A DNA stretch of 64,000 nucleotides from Hygrophila difformis (lineage: Eukaryota > Streptophyta > Magnoliopsida > Lamiales > Acanthaceae): positions 24,179,573 to 24,243,572 of the forward strand of contig JAOANR010000001.1 in the NCBI GenBank assembly GCA_030278955.1, written 5' to 3'. The position numbers and the translations under genes were made by a program. Under the pieces are notes generated by a model, which did no database searches, was not told where the DNA came from, and saw only the letters and a list, made by a program, of their open reading frames with translations. Below, piece by piece: positions 33,521 to 46,023 of this stretch. Numbering within the stretch: the stretch's first letter is position 1; every line of letters starts with the position of its first letter.

Positions 33521-34249
33521 TTTCACTTTCTCTCTTCCAATCGTTGTTTGGGGTTTAAGGGATATGCTGTGTGAGTTGTGTGTTGTGTGCCTGATTGGTG
33601 GTGTGTTTTGGTGAATGAGTGGTATTGTGTTTGGTAAAGCTAACTTTTGGCGCCATAGTGTGGTAATAGTTTAAAAAAAATTTTGGTAATAGGTTAAGTT
33701 TGATGTGGTATTTTATATAGAATAAGTGTGGTGGTTTATAAAGGGTTGGTGTGGTAAAGTTGTTTGTGTGGTGACTAAGTATTGGTGTGGTAATGAATGG
33801 TGTATTTGTGTGGTAATGACGTGAGCGTTAGTGTGGTAACATGTGTTGCGTCCTTTTTCCTCAATGACTTTTATTAGGGATGATTTAAAAAATGTTTAAC
33901 TTTTGGGGATTAAGAGGTGGTAAATTATAAGTCAAAACTTGAAATGGGGAGTAAACTCTAAGTTTTGGTGGAAGAGTATTTTTAAAATGGAAACTAAATG
34001 GAAGGGGGTGGACTTTAAATTTCTCATTTATGGGCCTAAAGTCCTAAATCACATTTTCGTGGCCCAAAATCGGAATTCCCTCCTTTTAGTAGTGTCCATT
34101 TTACGTATCATTACTTATATTAATGATGATGATTCAAACAATTATATAAAAATGGGTGTAATATAAACTAAATTATGTTCAACCATTCTTACTACTACTA
34201 TTAAATATAGTAGAAGTATAATTTCCACATACAAATAAAAATAAAAAGG
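33521..34249. other. GTGGTAA-rich edge of the outer repeat and spacer
   Basis: 33600-33850 contains about ten gtgtggtaa motifs, probably the right arm of the outer repeat. From 33860 to 34249 there is AT-rich DNA without a supported feature; the small plus-strand ORF at 33939-34166 has no recognisable domain. Confidence 0.45.
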
Positions 34250-34483
34250 GTTAAATATTTTTTTAGGCCATGAATAGGCACGTAATTCACTTTTGAGCCA
34301 CGAAAGATTGAATTATAAAATTGAGCCATCAATAGGCATTCGAGCCGAATTTAAAGCCAATTTGACAAATACCACACAAAATCGGGCCGCTTACAACCCA
34401 CTCACCAAGCAATGGACAACAAATAGAAATTGTCTCCTTTGGTGACCTATTTTATTTTTTTTTGATAATTGAAATAAATATTA

Positions 34484-35133
34484 CTCCATCCGTTTCATTA
34501 TTTATTGTTCACTTTTTTTTTTTTGTCTGTTTCACTATTTTTATCCAATTTCATTATAGTAAATATCAAATCTACCTCAAGTCCTCCAAACATATAGGTT
34601 GGGGCCTTGGAGTTTCGATTTTCTATGGGGCCCCTTATCCCTCACCTTTGTCCTTTGTAAATTGTGTGACATGGACTCTTACCACTCATTCCTTAGCCTG
34701 TATACGTTGCTCACCAAACCTACTACATCAGATCGATAAATAAATTAAATTTAAACTGTCGACAATTAATAAATTCCAACCAAAGACCATATATCACACA
34801 TAAATAAATTAATTAAAAATTCAAATTTAATATACATAAACATATCACATAAATTTCTAGTTTACTCCTACATTAAATACTGTGTATCACCATAAAACCG
34901 TACTCAAAATATCTTTACATGAAATAAATATTCATTAAAATAAATAATAAAATAAAAATAAAACAAATATATAATATAAATATATTTAAAAAATAAAAAA
35001 TAAAAAATAGAATTAATTGTATTAATAAAGTATCTAACATAAAATAAAAATTAAATAAATAAAATCTAAAAAATAAATTAAATTGTGACGGACAAAAAAA
35101 GAAAAGTGCGACATAAATAAACAGTCGGATGAA
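34484..35133. mobile_element. Degenerate Stowaway-like MITE
   Basis: ctccatccgtttcattattt after a TA, and the inverted partner ending cagtcggatgaa near 35133. The match is partial and the interior is expanded by a SINE and AT-rich sequence. Confidence 0.4.
34575..34740 (+). mobile_element. tRNA-derived SINE, 5'-truncated copy
   Basis: aagtcctcc, cataggttgggg-type sequence, a damaged B box, then ccccttatccctcacctttgtcc, tgtgtgacatggactc and cctgtatacgttg match the better SINE at 53775-53945 in order over about 150 bp. Confidence 0.65.
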
Positions 35134-35423
35134 TTGTTATTTATTTTATTTTTTTAAAAAATATAAAATAAAATAAAAAACCTAAAATAGCCCACCAAAA
35201 GGTGACCATTTCCATTTTTAGGGCAGCGCGTGAAAGTGTATGGCAAGTGGCTCACACATGGCCCGTTGTGGCGGTGACTTGGTCAATTTGGTCTAAAAAA
35301 CCAGCCCGAATTTCTCATGGTGGCTCAATTTCATAATTCAATCTTTCGTGGCTCAAAAGTGAATTACATGCCTTTTAAAAAAATAAAAAATAAAATAGTA
35401 AAACCTAAAATACGCCACCAAAA

Positions 35424-35594
35424 CCAACAACAGTTGGCTTGAGTAGATGTGGCTCTAGTCGCTTAAGCAAGGTCTCGGGTTCGAGCTTTGTGTATGCAAA
35501 AAACTGCTTTGTGAGAGTCGCCCTTAATTGCCCTTGCAGATTCTCGAGGAATTAGTCTTGAGTCCAATATGGCATGGGGACACACTGGTATTCA
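35424..35594 (+). mobile_element. tRNA-derived SINE (second family) with target duplication
   Basis: Box A-like tggcttgagtag and box B-like gggttcgagctt lie in the first 60 bp. It is flanked by cctaaaatacgccaccaaaa (35404-35423) and the near-identical cctaaaataggcgaccaaaa (35595-35614), a 20-bp duplication with three mismatches. Confidence 0.7.
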
Positions 35595-35926
35595 CCTAAA
35601 ATAGGCGACCAAAAGGTGACCATTTCCGTTTTTAGGCCAGCGCATGAAAGTGTGTGGCGAGTCGCTCACACATGGCCCGTTGTGGCAATTTGGTCTAAAA
35701 AATCAGCCCGAATTCTCATGGTCACTCAATTTCATAATTAAATCTTTCATGACTCAAAAGTGAATTACATACCTTTTAATGGCCTAAAAAAATCTTTAAC
35801 TCAAATAAAAATATTTTGAGATGGAATATGAATAAATTGAATGGGGAGTTATCAAACAAAAAAAAAATTGAATGGGGCCGAGCCTTGCGTGGCAAGGCTC
35901 GATTTCGAACAGTTTTTCTTTCCGAA

Positions 35927-35934
35927 TATAAAAG
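35927..35934 (+). promoter_or_regulatory. Putative TATA box of the MetRS gene
   Basis: TATAAAAG in ccgaatataaaagagcg, 193 bp before the start codon, followed by a C-rich leader. No other TATA-like motif lies closer to the ATG. Confidence 0.6.
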
Positions 35935-36119
35935 AGCGACCAACACCCAAAACCCTCGACACCCGAAATCAATCCCCAATCTTACAAAGCCACCCAGAGT
36001 CCCAGATAGACCCACAAGCCAAAACCCACTGCCCTCCCTCCGCGCACCGTGAGCACGCTTGCGGCCGGCATTTTCCGCTAACCACCTTCCCAAACCCTTC
36101 AAAACAGTCAAAATCGAAT

Positions 36120-37317
36120 ATGGCCACCGCCACCGCCGCCGCCGCCGCCAAGCTTCCGATTCAAGGGAAGCGGAACATCCTTATAACCAGCGCCTTGCCT
36201 TACGTCAACAACGTTCCCCATCTCGGAAACATCATCGGATGTAATTTGATTGTTCCACTAATAATTTCACTTGCATGTTTGTCTCAAGCTGGAAAATTTA
36301 TGTTTGTGTGATTCATATTGGTTTTGCTTATGTTGGAATAGGTGTGCTGAGTGCTGATGTGTTTGCTCGGTATTGCCGGATTAGAGGGTATAATACAATA
36401 TATATTTGTGGTACCGACGAATATGGGACTGCGACCGAGACAAAGGCGATGGAGGAGGGATGTTCTCCCAAGGAGATCTGTGACAAGTACTTTTCTTCGT
36501 TTTCGATGGATGCTTTATTGATTCTTTTATCTGGTTTGGATTTTTTTTTTTGCATCTCTGGTGTTATCCTTTTTTCTTGTTAAAAATCATGATATTTTTT
36601 CTTATGGGATTTGGGAAATGAAATTAGAATATGGGTTTAGCTGAGAATATTACTGTTAAAATTGGAATCTGAAAAAAGAAAAGGATATCCTGTGGCTTCT
36701 GGGCATTTTGAGCTGATTACAGTGCAGCATTATATATAGAAATGAAAATTGGAATATGGCTTTAGCCGAGGATAATGCTGTTGAGGTACCTGATCTCGGT
36801 ATCTAAAAATATGGCACTAACATTCTTGTGCTTATTCCTGATGAACCACTTCTGACAATGAAATGTATGCAATTGAGTTTCACCATAATTATTTGTTAGA
36901 ATTGGTCAAAAATGATTACACCATCAAATGGTTGAAAATGGATTAAAATCTCGTAAATTGTCAGTTGCTTGATATCCCTTGTGGGAGGATTTTGTGTTCT
37001 CATTTATGATATTTATTTTCCTTGAATCTGATTTTGAAATCTCGATAAAAGGCTTTTTCTGTGCAAGTGATCAGTGATTTTGTTCTATGACACAAAAAAT
37101 TAACTTAATTGCAAACTTGCAGTTATCAAATACTGATGTTTGAACTGGTGGTGATTTTGTTAAGTGAAAAAATATATTGAAGATAACATTAATGTATATA
37201 GATAAGGACTCATGCCATCGGCCATACTAATTTCAACATATGATTGCTATAGAGTTTAAACTCTGAAGCAGGGTTCATGTTAGCAGTGGCGGATCCAATT
37301 TATTTTATTTATTTATT

Positions 37318-37358
<41 letters not shown>

Positions 37359-40300
37359 GTCACACTAATTTATGAAACCTAGGTTGGAATAGGGGATAGT
37401 ACTGACAACACAAAAAACATTCAGGGAAGCAAAACTTGAGTGGGTACACCAAGCCAAATATAAAAAAGTTTATGTTTAAAAACAATAATTTCATTAATCT
37501 ATTTGAGTGGTGGCCTATGCACCCATTTGCCCCTGTGTGGTAGGAAGTTTGACTTGCCATATTGCTTTGTGTCCTGCACTGTTCTATGAATTCAGCAATG
37601 GCTGATTTGATGAATGTCTTTTAACATATGAGTTAGTTTAACTGAAGTATGGAATTTTTCTGAACCTCTGATGAATGTGTATGGCTTTGGTCTTTTTTTT
37701 CATAGATACCATGCTATTCACAAAGAAGTATATGAATGGTTTAATATAAGCTTCGATGAGTTTGGGCGCACTTCAAGTCCACAACAGACTGAAATTTGCC
37801 AAGCAATTTTCAAGAAATTGTTGGATAATAATTGGCTTTCAGAAAACACAATGCAACAGGTACATTACTAATGGCCAACAATTTCTTTTACTTTCTAGTA
37901 TATGGTTACTATGTAGTCTTGGTGCTTTGCTCCAGCATGGCTGAAATGAATTACAGTTTGTCTGTAATTTTAGAAACAATGGGAAGAATATCAAGTTAAC
38001 ACTATTATCATACATTTCATTTGCAGCTCTACTGTGATACTTGTAAAAGATTCTTAGCTGATCGGCTTGTGGAGGGCAGTTGTCCAACACCAGGTTGTAA
38101 TTATGATTCTGCGCGTGGAGATCAGTGTGAAAAGTGTGGGAAACTTTTAAATCCCACAGAACTCTTGGAACCAAAATGCAAGGTTTGCACTAATAAAGCT
38201 AAATTCACACTTTTTTAATATTTGCTAGATTGGCTGCCAGTTTTGTAATAAATTCTGTCAACTTTTGGTAGAAGGCAACAAATGAAGACCTTTTGAATTG
38301 AATTTGGCAAGTTTTTATAATTTTTATCCGGCCACTGCCTGCTTCATGATAGGTTTGTCGTAATACTCCACGCATCCGTGATACAAATCATCTCTTTCTT
38401 GAGCTTCCTTTACTTAAGGACAAATTAGAAGAATACATCCGCACCATGTCTGTGGCTGGGGGTTGGAGCCAGAATGCAATCCAAGCGACACAGGCTTGGC
38501 TGAGGGAAGGTCTGAAACAACGTTGTATCACTCGAGATTTAAAATGGGGAGTTCCTGTGCCACTTGAGAATTTCAAGGACAAGGTGAATATTATTGATGA
38601 TAGTAAAGCAATATTACACTTTTTCTTTTCTAATATGGTACAGTGCTGCTTTAATATAACATGATTTCTTTTGTTGTCACGTTCAGGTTTTCTATGTGTG
38701 GTTTGATGCACCGATTGGATATGTCTCAATCACTGCATGCCACACACCAGAATGGGAAAAGTGGTGGAAGAATCCTGAAGAGGTGGAGCTGTACCAGTTT
38801 ATGGGCAAGGATAATGTCCCCTTTCATACAGTAAGTCACTGAATTCAAAGATTGATCTCAACATTCTGACCTGATATGTAGTATGCCAAGTGCTGTTACT
38901 GGTGACCTGATTTGAAAATGAGTTTTGGTAATTACTTAACATGTGGGTTTAACTCTCTGCTTGATTGTTGGGTTCAGGTGCAGTTTTTTCATTGCTTAAC
39001 TGGCATGTGATTTTCAGGTGATGTTCCCCTCCACTCTTCTTGGAACAGGTGAAAACTGGACCTTGATGAAAACCATCAGTGTTACAGAATACCTGAACTA
39101 TGAAGCAGGTTAGGTTTTCAATAGTAGAGATCAAATTAGTGGATGTGTTAACATACTTTTTGTTTCATAGATGTATCTTAATTTATTCACTCCACTAAAT
39201 ATTCACTTGATTTGTTACTCAGGAAAATTCTCGAAGAGTAAGGGCATTGGAGTTTTTGGCAATGATGTGAAAGACACAAGTATTCCTGTAGAAGTGTGGA
39301 GATACTATTTGCTAACGAACAGGCCAGAGGTAGACACTTCATTCATGTTTCAATGCCCTTGTTACGAGATAACAACACATATTTATGACAAACCTATAAT
39401 CTCTTGGACATAAATGATTAGCTTCCTTACATATGTGATCTTCAGAGATCCGTACTGAAACCTTTTTCAAATATAAAAGTTGATGTTTAATATCATTAGT
39501 ATGCTATCCCAGGTATCAGACACCTTGTTCACATGGGCTGATTTGCAAGCAAAGTTGAATAGTGAGCTTTTGAATAATCTTGGAAATTTCATCAATCGAG
39601 TCTTGAGTTTCATTGCCAAAGATACAGGTGCTTGGTTGTTCTTTTTGTAAAAGTTTCTTATTTTTTTCATTGACTGTATCTTTTACCCTTGAACGGTTGA
39701 TATAATTGTTGTCTGGACAATGGAATGGATGCATGTGATCTTCCGCAGTACAGTACTTCAACCTGTAATCTAAAAAGTTTGCCCGTTTGTGAACCTTAGC
39801 ATAAATATGAGATCATGAAGCTGTCGCAAACTGACCACTCCAAGAGCACTCATCCATGCAATAGACCCTTAATTTACTACTTTACTATTAGTTAGTTAGT
39901 TACTTATTATTATATGTGGAGGAAACAAGTATATGAATACACAAGGAGTTTGCAAGTCGTTCGTTAGAAAAGAAAAAAAAAGTCTAAAAAGTAGAAGCCC
40001 AAAGCGTGCAACCATATCTAGTGTTCACTGTTCAGCTACCTCTTACTATTCCTTGTGAGCAGATGACAAAAATCATAGCATTACATGAAATAAAGTTTAT
40101 AACTTTGTGTTTTTGTTTTTGTTTATGCATTTAGTTTTTCAAATTTTCAAAAATATTGGTGAAACCTTTGCTGGATGGTCTTGTGTGGATGAGCCAGTGG
40201 TTCAACTGAAGCTCTGTGCTTGAATCACTAGGTTTTCTCATAAAAATTCAGAAAATCTCTTTTCACCGCATTTATTCTTCATATTGTAAAGTGTTCATTG

Positions 40301-43300
40301 CTTAACAGGTTTCCTGTGAGATGACATTCTGACATGAATTTTTTGTTTTAAAAAGTAGGAATTGGTGAAACATTCTGACATTCTAGACGAGCCCCCTTTC
40401 TATTTCTTCTTCTTCTTCTTGACATTATTAAACTAGATGCAGAAATATTTGTGTTTTCTTTTACTGGACCAGGATCCTCATTCTCTCTACTTTATGCATA
40501 TGCTTACCTTTTTCCTTGTGGGGAGACCCTTCTAATCAACTTCACTTTGAATTAAATCCTCAATATACATTATATATTCCCCATTACTTCAGATTCAGGT
40601 TATGGCTCGCGTATTCCTGATTCTCGGGGTGCAGAATCTCATCACTTGACAAAAGCCTTGGGGGAAAAAGTTGGTGATTATGTGGAGAAGTACGTAGAAG
40701 CTATGGAGAAGGTATCAAATGCTCAATGAATGCCATTTTTGTTATTAGGACAAATCTATACCTAAAAAATGAACACTCATATTACTGTAAACAATATTTT
40801 TATAAAGGTGAAACTGAAACAAGGGTTGAAGATTGCGATGGCAATATCTGGTGAAGGAAATGCATATTTACAAGTATGTAAGCTTTCCTTGTGTATTTGG
40901 GTGTCCATATGCTGCTCTAGGGTCTGGTCCATGACTCTAAATGTCATTATCTTCATATTTACTTATTAGGAAGCCCGATTCTGGAAACTTTACATGGAGG
41001 ATCCGCCAACTTGTTCTGTTGTCATGCGAACGTCAGCCGGGCTAGTCTATCTTCTAGCATGTCTCTTAGAGCCTTTTATGCCATCTTTCTCCTATCAGGT
41101 AAATGAACAATAGCTAGTGCCCCAACTTCAACAATACATGGCATCGAGTTTGCCCAAATATATTTCTAATTTTGTGCCATTGACATGTAGGTTCTCAAGC
41201 AGCTCAACTTGCCTGAAACACATATTTCTCTTAACGATGAAAAAGGTGATATTGAAAGAGCTAAAAGGCCTTGGGAGTTCCTACCTGTGGGTCATGAAAT
41301 TGGGAAGCCTGCTCCATTATTCAAAGAACTGGTATCGTTTCGTGTCAATTTGCAAATTTATTGAAGCAACAAATCTATATTGCTGTTCTTGTGTCCTCTT
41401 ACTTGTTCTGTTAATAATTATAGACGAATGAGGAAGTAGCAGACTACAGAAAGAAATATGCTGGAAGTCAAGCTGATAGGATTGTTAGGGCTGAAGCTGA
41501 AGCTAAGAAACTTGCTGGAAAAATGGAGGAAACCAAAATTTCAGGTTCTGCTTATTTTGTCCACTTCTCCAATATTTTTATCTTTTTATTCTTTTATACA
41601 GCACTTTTGTTGTGTATCATATGTTCTCTCATGAAATTATGAGTTTACTAGGAGCATTTAATTCATATTATAGATATTCTTGGACATTCTACTTAGTTGT
41701 TCTGTTTGAACTAGCTACTTTTGTTTCATTTTTTCTTGGATCTCTATAACCCCTTTGATCTTATATTGAATTTCAATGATCACATTATTTGTCTAAATGG
41801 TATGCTGAGTGAGCGTGGTTTTGCCCCGTGGCTGATAGTGCAACTTTCAGCCACTGAATTCAATGTGAGCCACTAAATCTAAAACCAATTTACAGCGAAA
41901 ATTAAATATAGGGATAACTGGATAAGATAATCAAATTTAGTGGTTTAAAATGTAAGGTGATTGTTCAACTATCAGAGCCTAATTTCATCCAACAAGCTGC
42001 AACTGCTGCCATCATTTCCCGCCTCCAGTGGTGGCTCAGCATCAGGCCAACCACATACACAAACTGATAAACAAGATAGCTATTTGCTTGCAAAAAGAAA
42101 GGGCCGAACTGGCCAAAAAATGTAAGGAAGAAGATTGAGAACTGCTATAGGATAACTGCTTAGGATTGGGATCAGTGACCTTGTATTTTTGTTGTATTGT
42201 GTCCTTCAGCTTATTGAAATATGAATGTGGAAGGTTTCAAAACGTGTCAATAAAGTTTGGGGAGCAAGAGTTTGAAGGAGTAGGTTATGTTATTAAAGAC
42301 GAGTTCAGTACTGATTTTCTTATCTCACTTGATCAATTAACAAGCTTTTTATTTAGGCTCGATCTCGACCACAAACAAGCTGAGTTTGAGCCATTTTAAA
42401 TACAATATTAAGAGTTTATTTATAAAGTTATAAATAAACCTCTTTCACAAACTAATTCAGTATTTATTCTGCCGAATCTACATGGCTCATTTATCTTATA
42501 ATTATTAAATGAGCAACCTGTTTAATCAAATAAACAAATCAAGCGGCTTTCACGATCTGAGTTGATGAGCCAGCTGGCTAGATTATTTTAACAGCAACAG
42601 GAGTAGGAAATGACGTGTTTCTGAATTTGTATGATTATGATGGTGAAAAACATGGATTAGAAAAAGTAACTAAATAAACAATGCTTAATTTAAATAAAAC
42701 AACCACCTGATATCAATATTCTTGAACCATGGATTGGTGGTTCCAACCCAAAAGCAAATGGCAATAGGCTGGAGTAGCTCCTATCTGTATAAATAAGGGG
42801 GAGTCCCACACATTATCCCATGTGGGATACTCAACACACCCTTCAAGATGATATTCATCTTGAAACAAATACCATTATCAAGATTATGTCATACACATCA
42901 CTGGTACCCATGACTTTGATACCATGTTGAACCATGTATAGGAAGTTCCAATCCAAAACCAATTGGCACTTGGTTCCTATCTATGTAGACAAAGGGGACT
43001 CCCACACATTATCCAATGTGGGATACTTGACAAATATGATGCAAATTTCACAATGTGCACATTAAAAGTAAATGACACAATTCAAATGAAGCCATGCTTA
43101 ATTCAAATAACAGTTCAAAAAACCAAGTTCATATTAAGCTACATCAACGTTCTAATTAAACCATGTAACCTGTTTATAAGATACTCCCTCTTCTCATTTG
43201 CACGTATGCCAATGCACATTTTAAACTATTAATAACTCAAATTCGGTACAAGTAAAATTTCTGAATTTCATATTTAAAACCTATAAGATGAGATGAATCC

Positions 43301-44748
43301 AACAAGATCTCACTTGGCTATATTTTTTCTTGTATAACTGTAACAAAAATAGAAGTCAAAGTGCTACAATGAACAAGGAAAAAAAAGTCAAAACGTTACA
43401 CTTATTAAAAAACGGAGGGAGTATTAAACACTGACCCATTAAAATTAAATAATGGTTAAGTGTCACAAAAAAAAAATAATTATTGCCCGTACTCAGATAT
43501 AACCATTACTTCTAAACAATTAGAATTCCTCTTCAATAAGACAGCTAAAATCTATTTCAGGCTAGATGAAACATCTTAAACGTTAGATGAAACATCTACC
43601 TGTCTGAATGTTGACTGCCTCTACTTGGAATAACTATTTGGATGTAGCTACTTTGTAGTTAATTGATTATAGGTGTATTGCTATGTGGGCTTTTTATTTC
43701 TGTTGTTCACACTGTTGATATCTTACCGTGCATATTGTGGTAGAGTCATCTTGTCAATATGACTACATGTACTGCCAACTGAAATATTAATTCTATGAAG
43801 CATTCAGGGAAATCACATCATGAATTTGTTACTGAATTATTGTTATTGAATTTTATGATTAGTTTGATTGTGGCTGGATGTTCTTGTATGTTCTGTGTTT
43901 CTTATTATATTTGATCTTTTGTAGATGGTAAAACCACAAAGAAGGACAAACCAAAGAAATCAGCTGCAGCAAATCCCAAAGCTTCAGCAGATGCTGAAAT
44001 TACCATCAGTAGATTGGACATTCGTGTCGGGCTCATTACCAAGGCCCAGAAGCATCCTGATGCAGATTCATTATATGTGGAAGAGATTGATGTTGGTGAA
44101 GCACAGCCTCGCACAGTTGTCAGTGGGTTGGTCAAGTATATACCCTTAGAAGAGATGCAGGTTTGCTTCACTCTTGCATGCATTTGTTACATGTATATGT
44201 TGCATAGAGCACTCTTGCAAAGTGCCATATGGACTTACCAATTGCTCGACAATGTCCTGTCTCAGAATCGGAAGGTATGTGTCCTTTGTAACTTGAAGCC
44301 CGCAGCCATGAGGGGCATAAAATCTCAAGCAATGGTCCTTGCTGCTTCTAACAGTGACAAGGTGACTAATTATATAGTAGTACTTCTTTATATGTTCTTT
44401 TGCAGTATTGGCGAGGTACCATCAGTGAAACTGCTAATGCAATTAATGGTATATAGAAATATTGAAGGGAGACATGAGTGCAGAAAGATAATAATTTTAT
44501 CGGCTGTCACTGGGCAGGTTGAATTAGTTGAACCTCCTCCAGGAGCTGTGGTTGGGGAGAGGTTGACATTCCCAGGGGTTGAGGGTTTGCCAGATGAGGT
44601 TCTAAACCCTAAGAAGAAGGTTTGGGAAACTCTTCAAGTGGATCTTCACACCGATAAGGACCTGGTGGCACGCTACAAGGATTTGCCATTCACGACATCA
44701 GCAGGTGTCTGCAAGGTTGCATCAATCAGCCAAGGTTCAATCAGATAG
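36120..44748 (+). CDS. Cytosolic methionyl-tRNA synthetase, 17 coding exons
   Basis: Charges tRNA-Met with methionine. Exons: 36120-36240, 36342-36486, 37706-37859, 38027-38182, 38353-38583, 38687-38830, 39018-39108, 39223-39329, 39513-39627, 40593-40711, 40808-40873, 40970-41098, 41191-41331, 41424-41544, 43925-44160, 44266-44361, 44518-44748. All introns are GT-AG with consistent phases; the sum is 2403 nt, 800 residues, the usual size for plant cytosolic MetRS. The class I HIGH-type motif PHLGN is at about residues 33-37 and the KMSKS-type motif KFSKS at about 349-353. The connective zinc-type cysteines are in CDTC, CPTPGC, CEKCGK and CKVC. The anticodon-binding part follows, then a Lys-rich linker and an EMAP II-like tRNA-binding tail ([20 protein letters not shown]). 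The start is the first ATG after the leader, with an Ala-rich N-terminus and no transit-peptide look. No stop or frameshift; the gene appears intact despite transposons in introns 2 and 14. Confidence 0.96.
37284..37535. mobile_element. hAT-like MITE in MetRS intron 2, with (CT)n microsatellite
   Basis: Ends CAGTGGCGGATCCA and, inverted, CAGGGGCAAATGGGTGCA are the same terminal type as the element at 55403-55752. Flanks catgttag and tgtggtag match at only five of eight bases. A (CT)n run of about 35 nt lies at 37319-37355. Confidence 0.55.
42720..43032 (-). mobile_element. TRIM retrotransposon in MetRS intron 14
   Basis: Two short direct repeats, 42720-42836 and 42925-43032, both ending on the minus strand near CATGGTTCAA(C/G)A and starting TGT(T/C)(G/A)AGTATCCCACAT. 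The minus-strand primer-binding site TGGTATCAAAG (42914-42924) abuts the right repeat. The 5-bp duplication AATAT flanks the whole (42715-42719 and 43033-43037). At 313 bp with an 88-bp non-coding interior this fits a terminal-repeat retrotransposon in miniature. The repeats have diverged, so it is old. Confidence 0.85.
43184..43421. mobile_element. Stowaway MITE in MetRS intron 14
   Basis: TA-flanked (43182-43183, 43422-43423), ends CTCCCTCTTCTCATTTG and, inverted, CTCCCTCCGTTTTTTAATAAG, 238 bp, non-coding. Confidence 0.8.
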
Positions 44749-46023
44749 AGGCTATTATTAACCCTATTAACGCGTTTATAGCATCTGATTTTGTTCGATT
44801 TGATACTTTATAGAGAGATTTATTTCTCAATTGTGCAAAAATGGAGTTGATGCTAAATGGAGATAGTAAAATCTCATGAATTTCATTGGGATGTAGTTCT
44901 CTATCTGTCTTCAATTGTTTGTAATTGTCATTTCAATCCACTGCTTGGGGTTCACTTATTGCTCTAATTTGAACACAGTTGTGTGTGTGCTGAGACACGC
45001 ATCAACTTCTATATATATTTTGGTTGTGATTTTCTTCTGGTCTGAAAGTTTTAACAAAAATTTGGATTTGGACTAATATTGAAATTTTGAAGTGTATGTT
45101 TCGGCATTCCCTGTGATGTGATTACCAGCAATCATGAAATGTCAGTCCTCTTCTTTCCTTTGTTAGGAAATTACTATTTGGTAATCCATTTCTGGTAGGA
45201 ATCAATTGAACATTCTTGGCTTAAGTATAAGTTTGATGGAAGGAATTTGTGAAGACGGACTGTTGATGGTACATTCTTGAAAGATTGTTTTGTTGGTGCC
45301 TTGACGGTGAATGGAGTGGTCCCCCCCCCCCCCCCCCCCTCACTTTTTGAATATACTTCTATTTTGTAATCAATTGATTCCGAATTCAGTCTGTTGGTTT
45401 GATTAACAAATTCCAACGAAGTGCTTGGCGAAAACTACAGTATTTGATATGTTTGCTTAACATCCTTATTTCAGGCTGAAAATTTCTCAACCAAAACAAC
45501 CCACAAGTTGACCATTGAAATCTTTTTGGTGAAATTGAGTATCCCCATGCTACATTAGAGAAGACGAAATTTTACTAAATGCTAGTACATTAATTTAATA
45601 AGTGAAGAGCTTGATTCTATAAAGAGAACTGCTTATTTGGATGGGGCAATTCAAATCAAACTATAGTGGTCTCCTAAAAAAATATCAATTTCATAGAGTT
45701 AATGTACCCACTTACTTCCATGTGGATCCGTCTAGGGAGGAAGACCAATCTTTAAAGTGCTTGTCAACTCTTAAGATGTTTCATCTTAGATATTGCCCAA
45801 CCTTTCCCTTAAAGCTTTCTCTTAAAACGTTAATAGTAAGTAATACACACTCAAACGCTACTTGCTCCCTCATATATACATGCCAGAACCATGAATATAT
45901 GTCACACAAGAAGCATGAATCCTCCCTATACTCCCCACACTGCCTCACAACCATATTAAATATTACTGATCACAAGATTATTACATTTAATTCCAAACAA
46001 AACACTTCAAATTCAAATGTGAT
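44749..46023. other. MetRS 3' flank and intergenic DNA
   Basis: Probably contains the MetRS 3' UTR in its first few hundred bases. A C run of about 19 lies at 45320-45338. The ORF at 45641-46027 has no domain and an unusual composition; not called. Confidence 0.4.

Larger units (their letters stand above)
34250..35800. mobile_element. Terminal-inverted-repeat element next to the MetRS promoter
   Basis: The left end gttaaatatttttttaggcc (34250-34269) is matched inverted by 35781-35800. Similarity continues about 80 bp inward (gtaattcacttttgagcca, gaaagattgaattat). The interior holds a duplicated about 200-bp unit (35181-35403 and 35595-35786), a Stowaway-like MITE and two SINEs. No transposase ORF. 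No convincing target duplication was fixed, so superfamily is open (Mutator-like possible). Confidence 0.65.

Noticed and set aside
45320..45338. Long C run as a functional G-quadruplex site
   Set aside because: A homopolymer of this kind is more likely slippage or an assembly artefact; no further G-tract pattern nearby.
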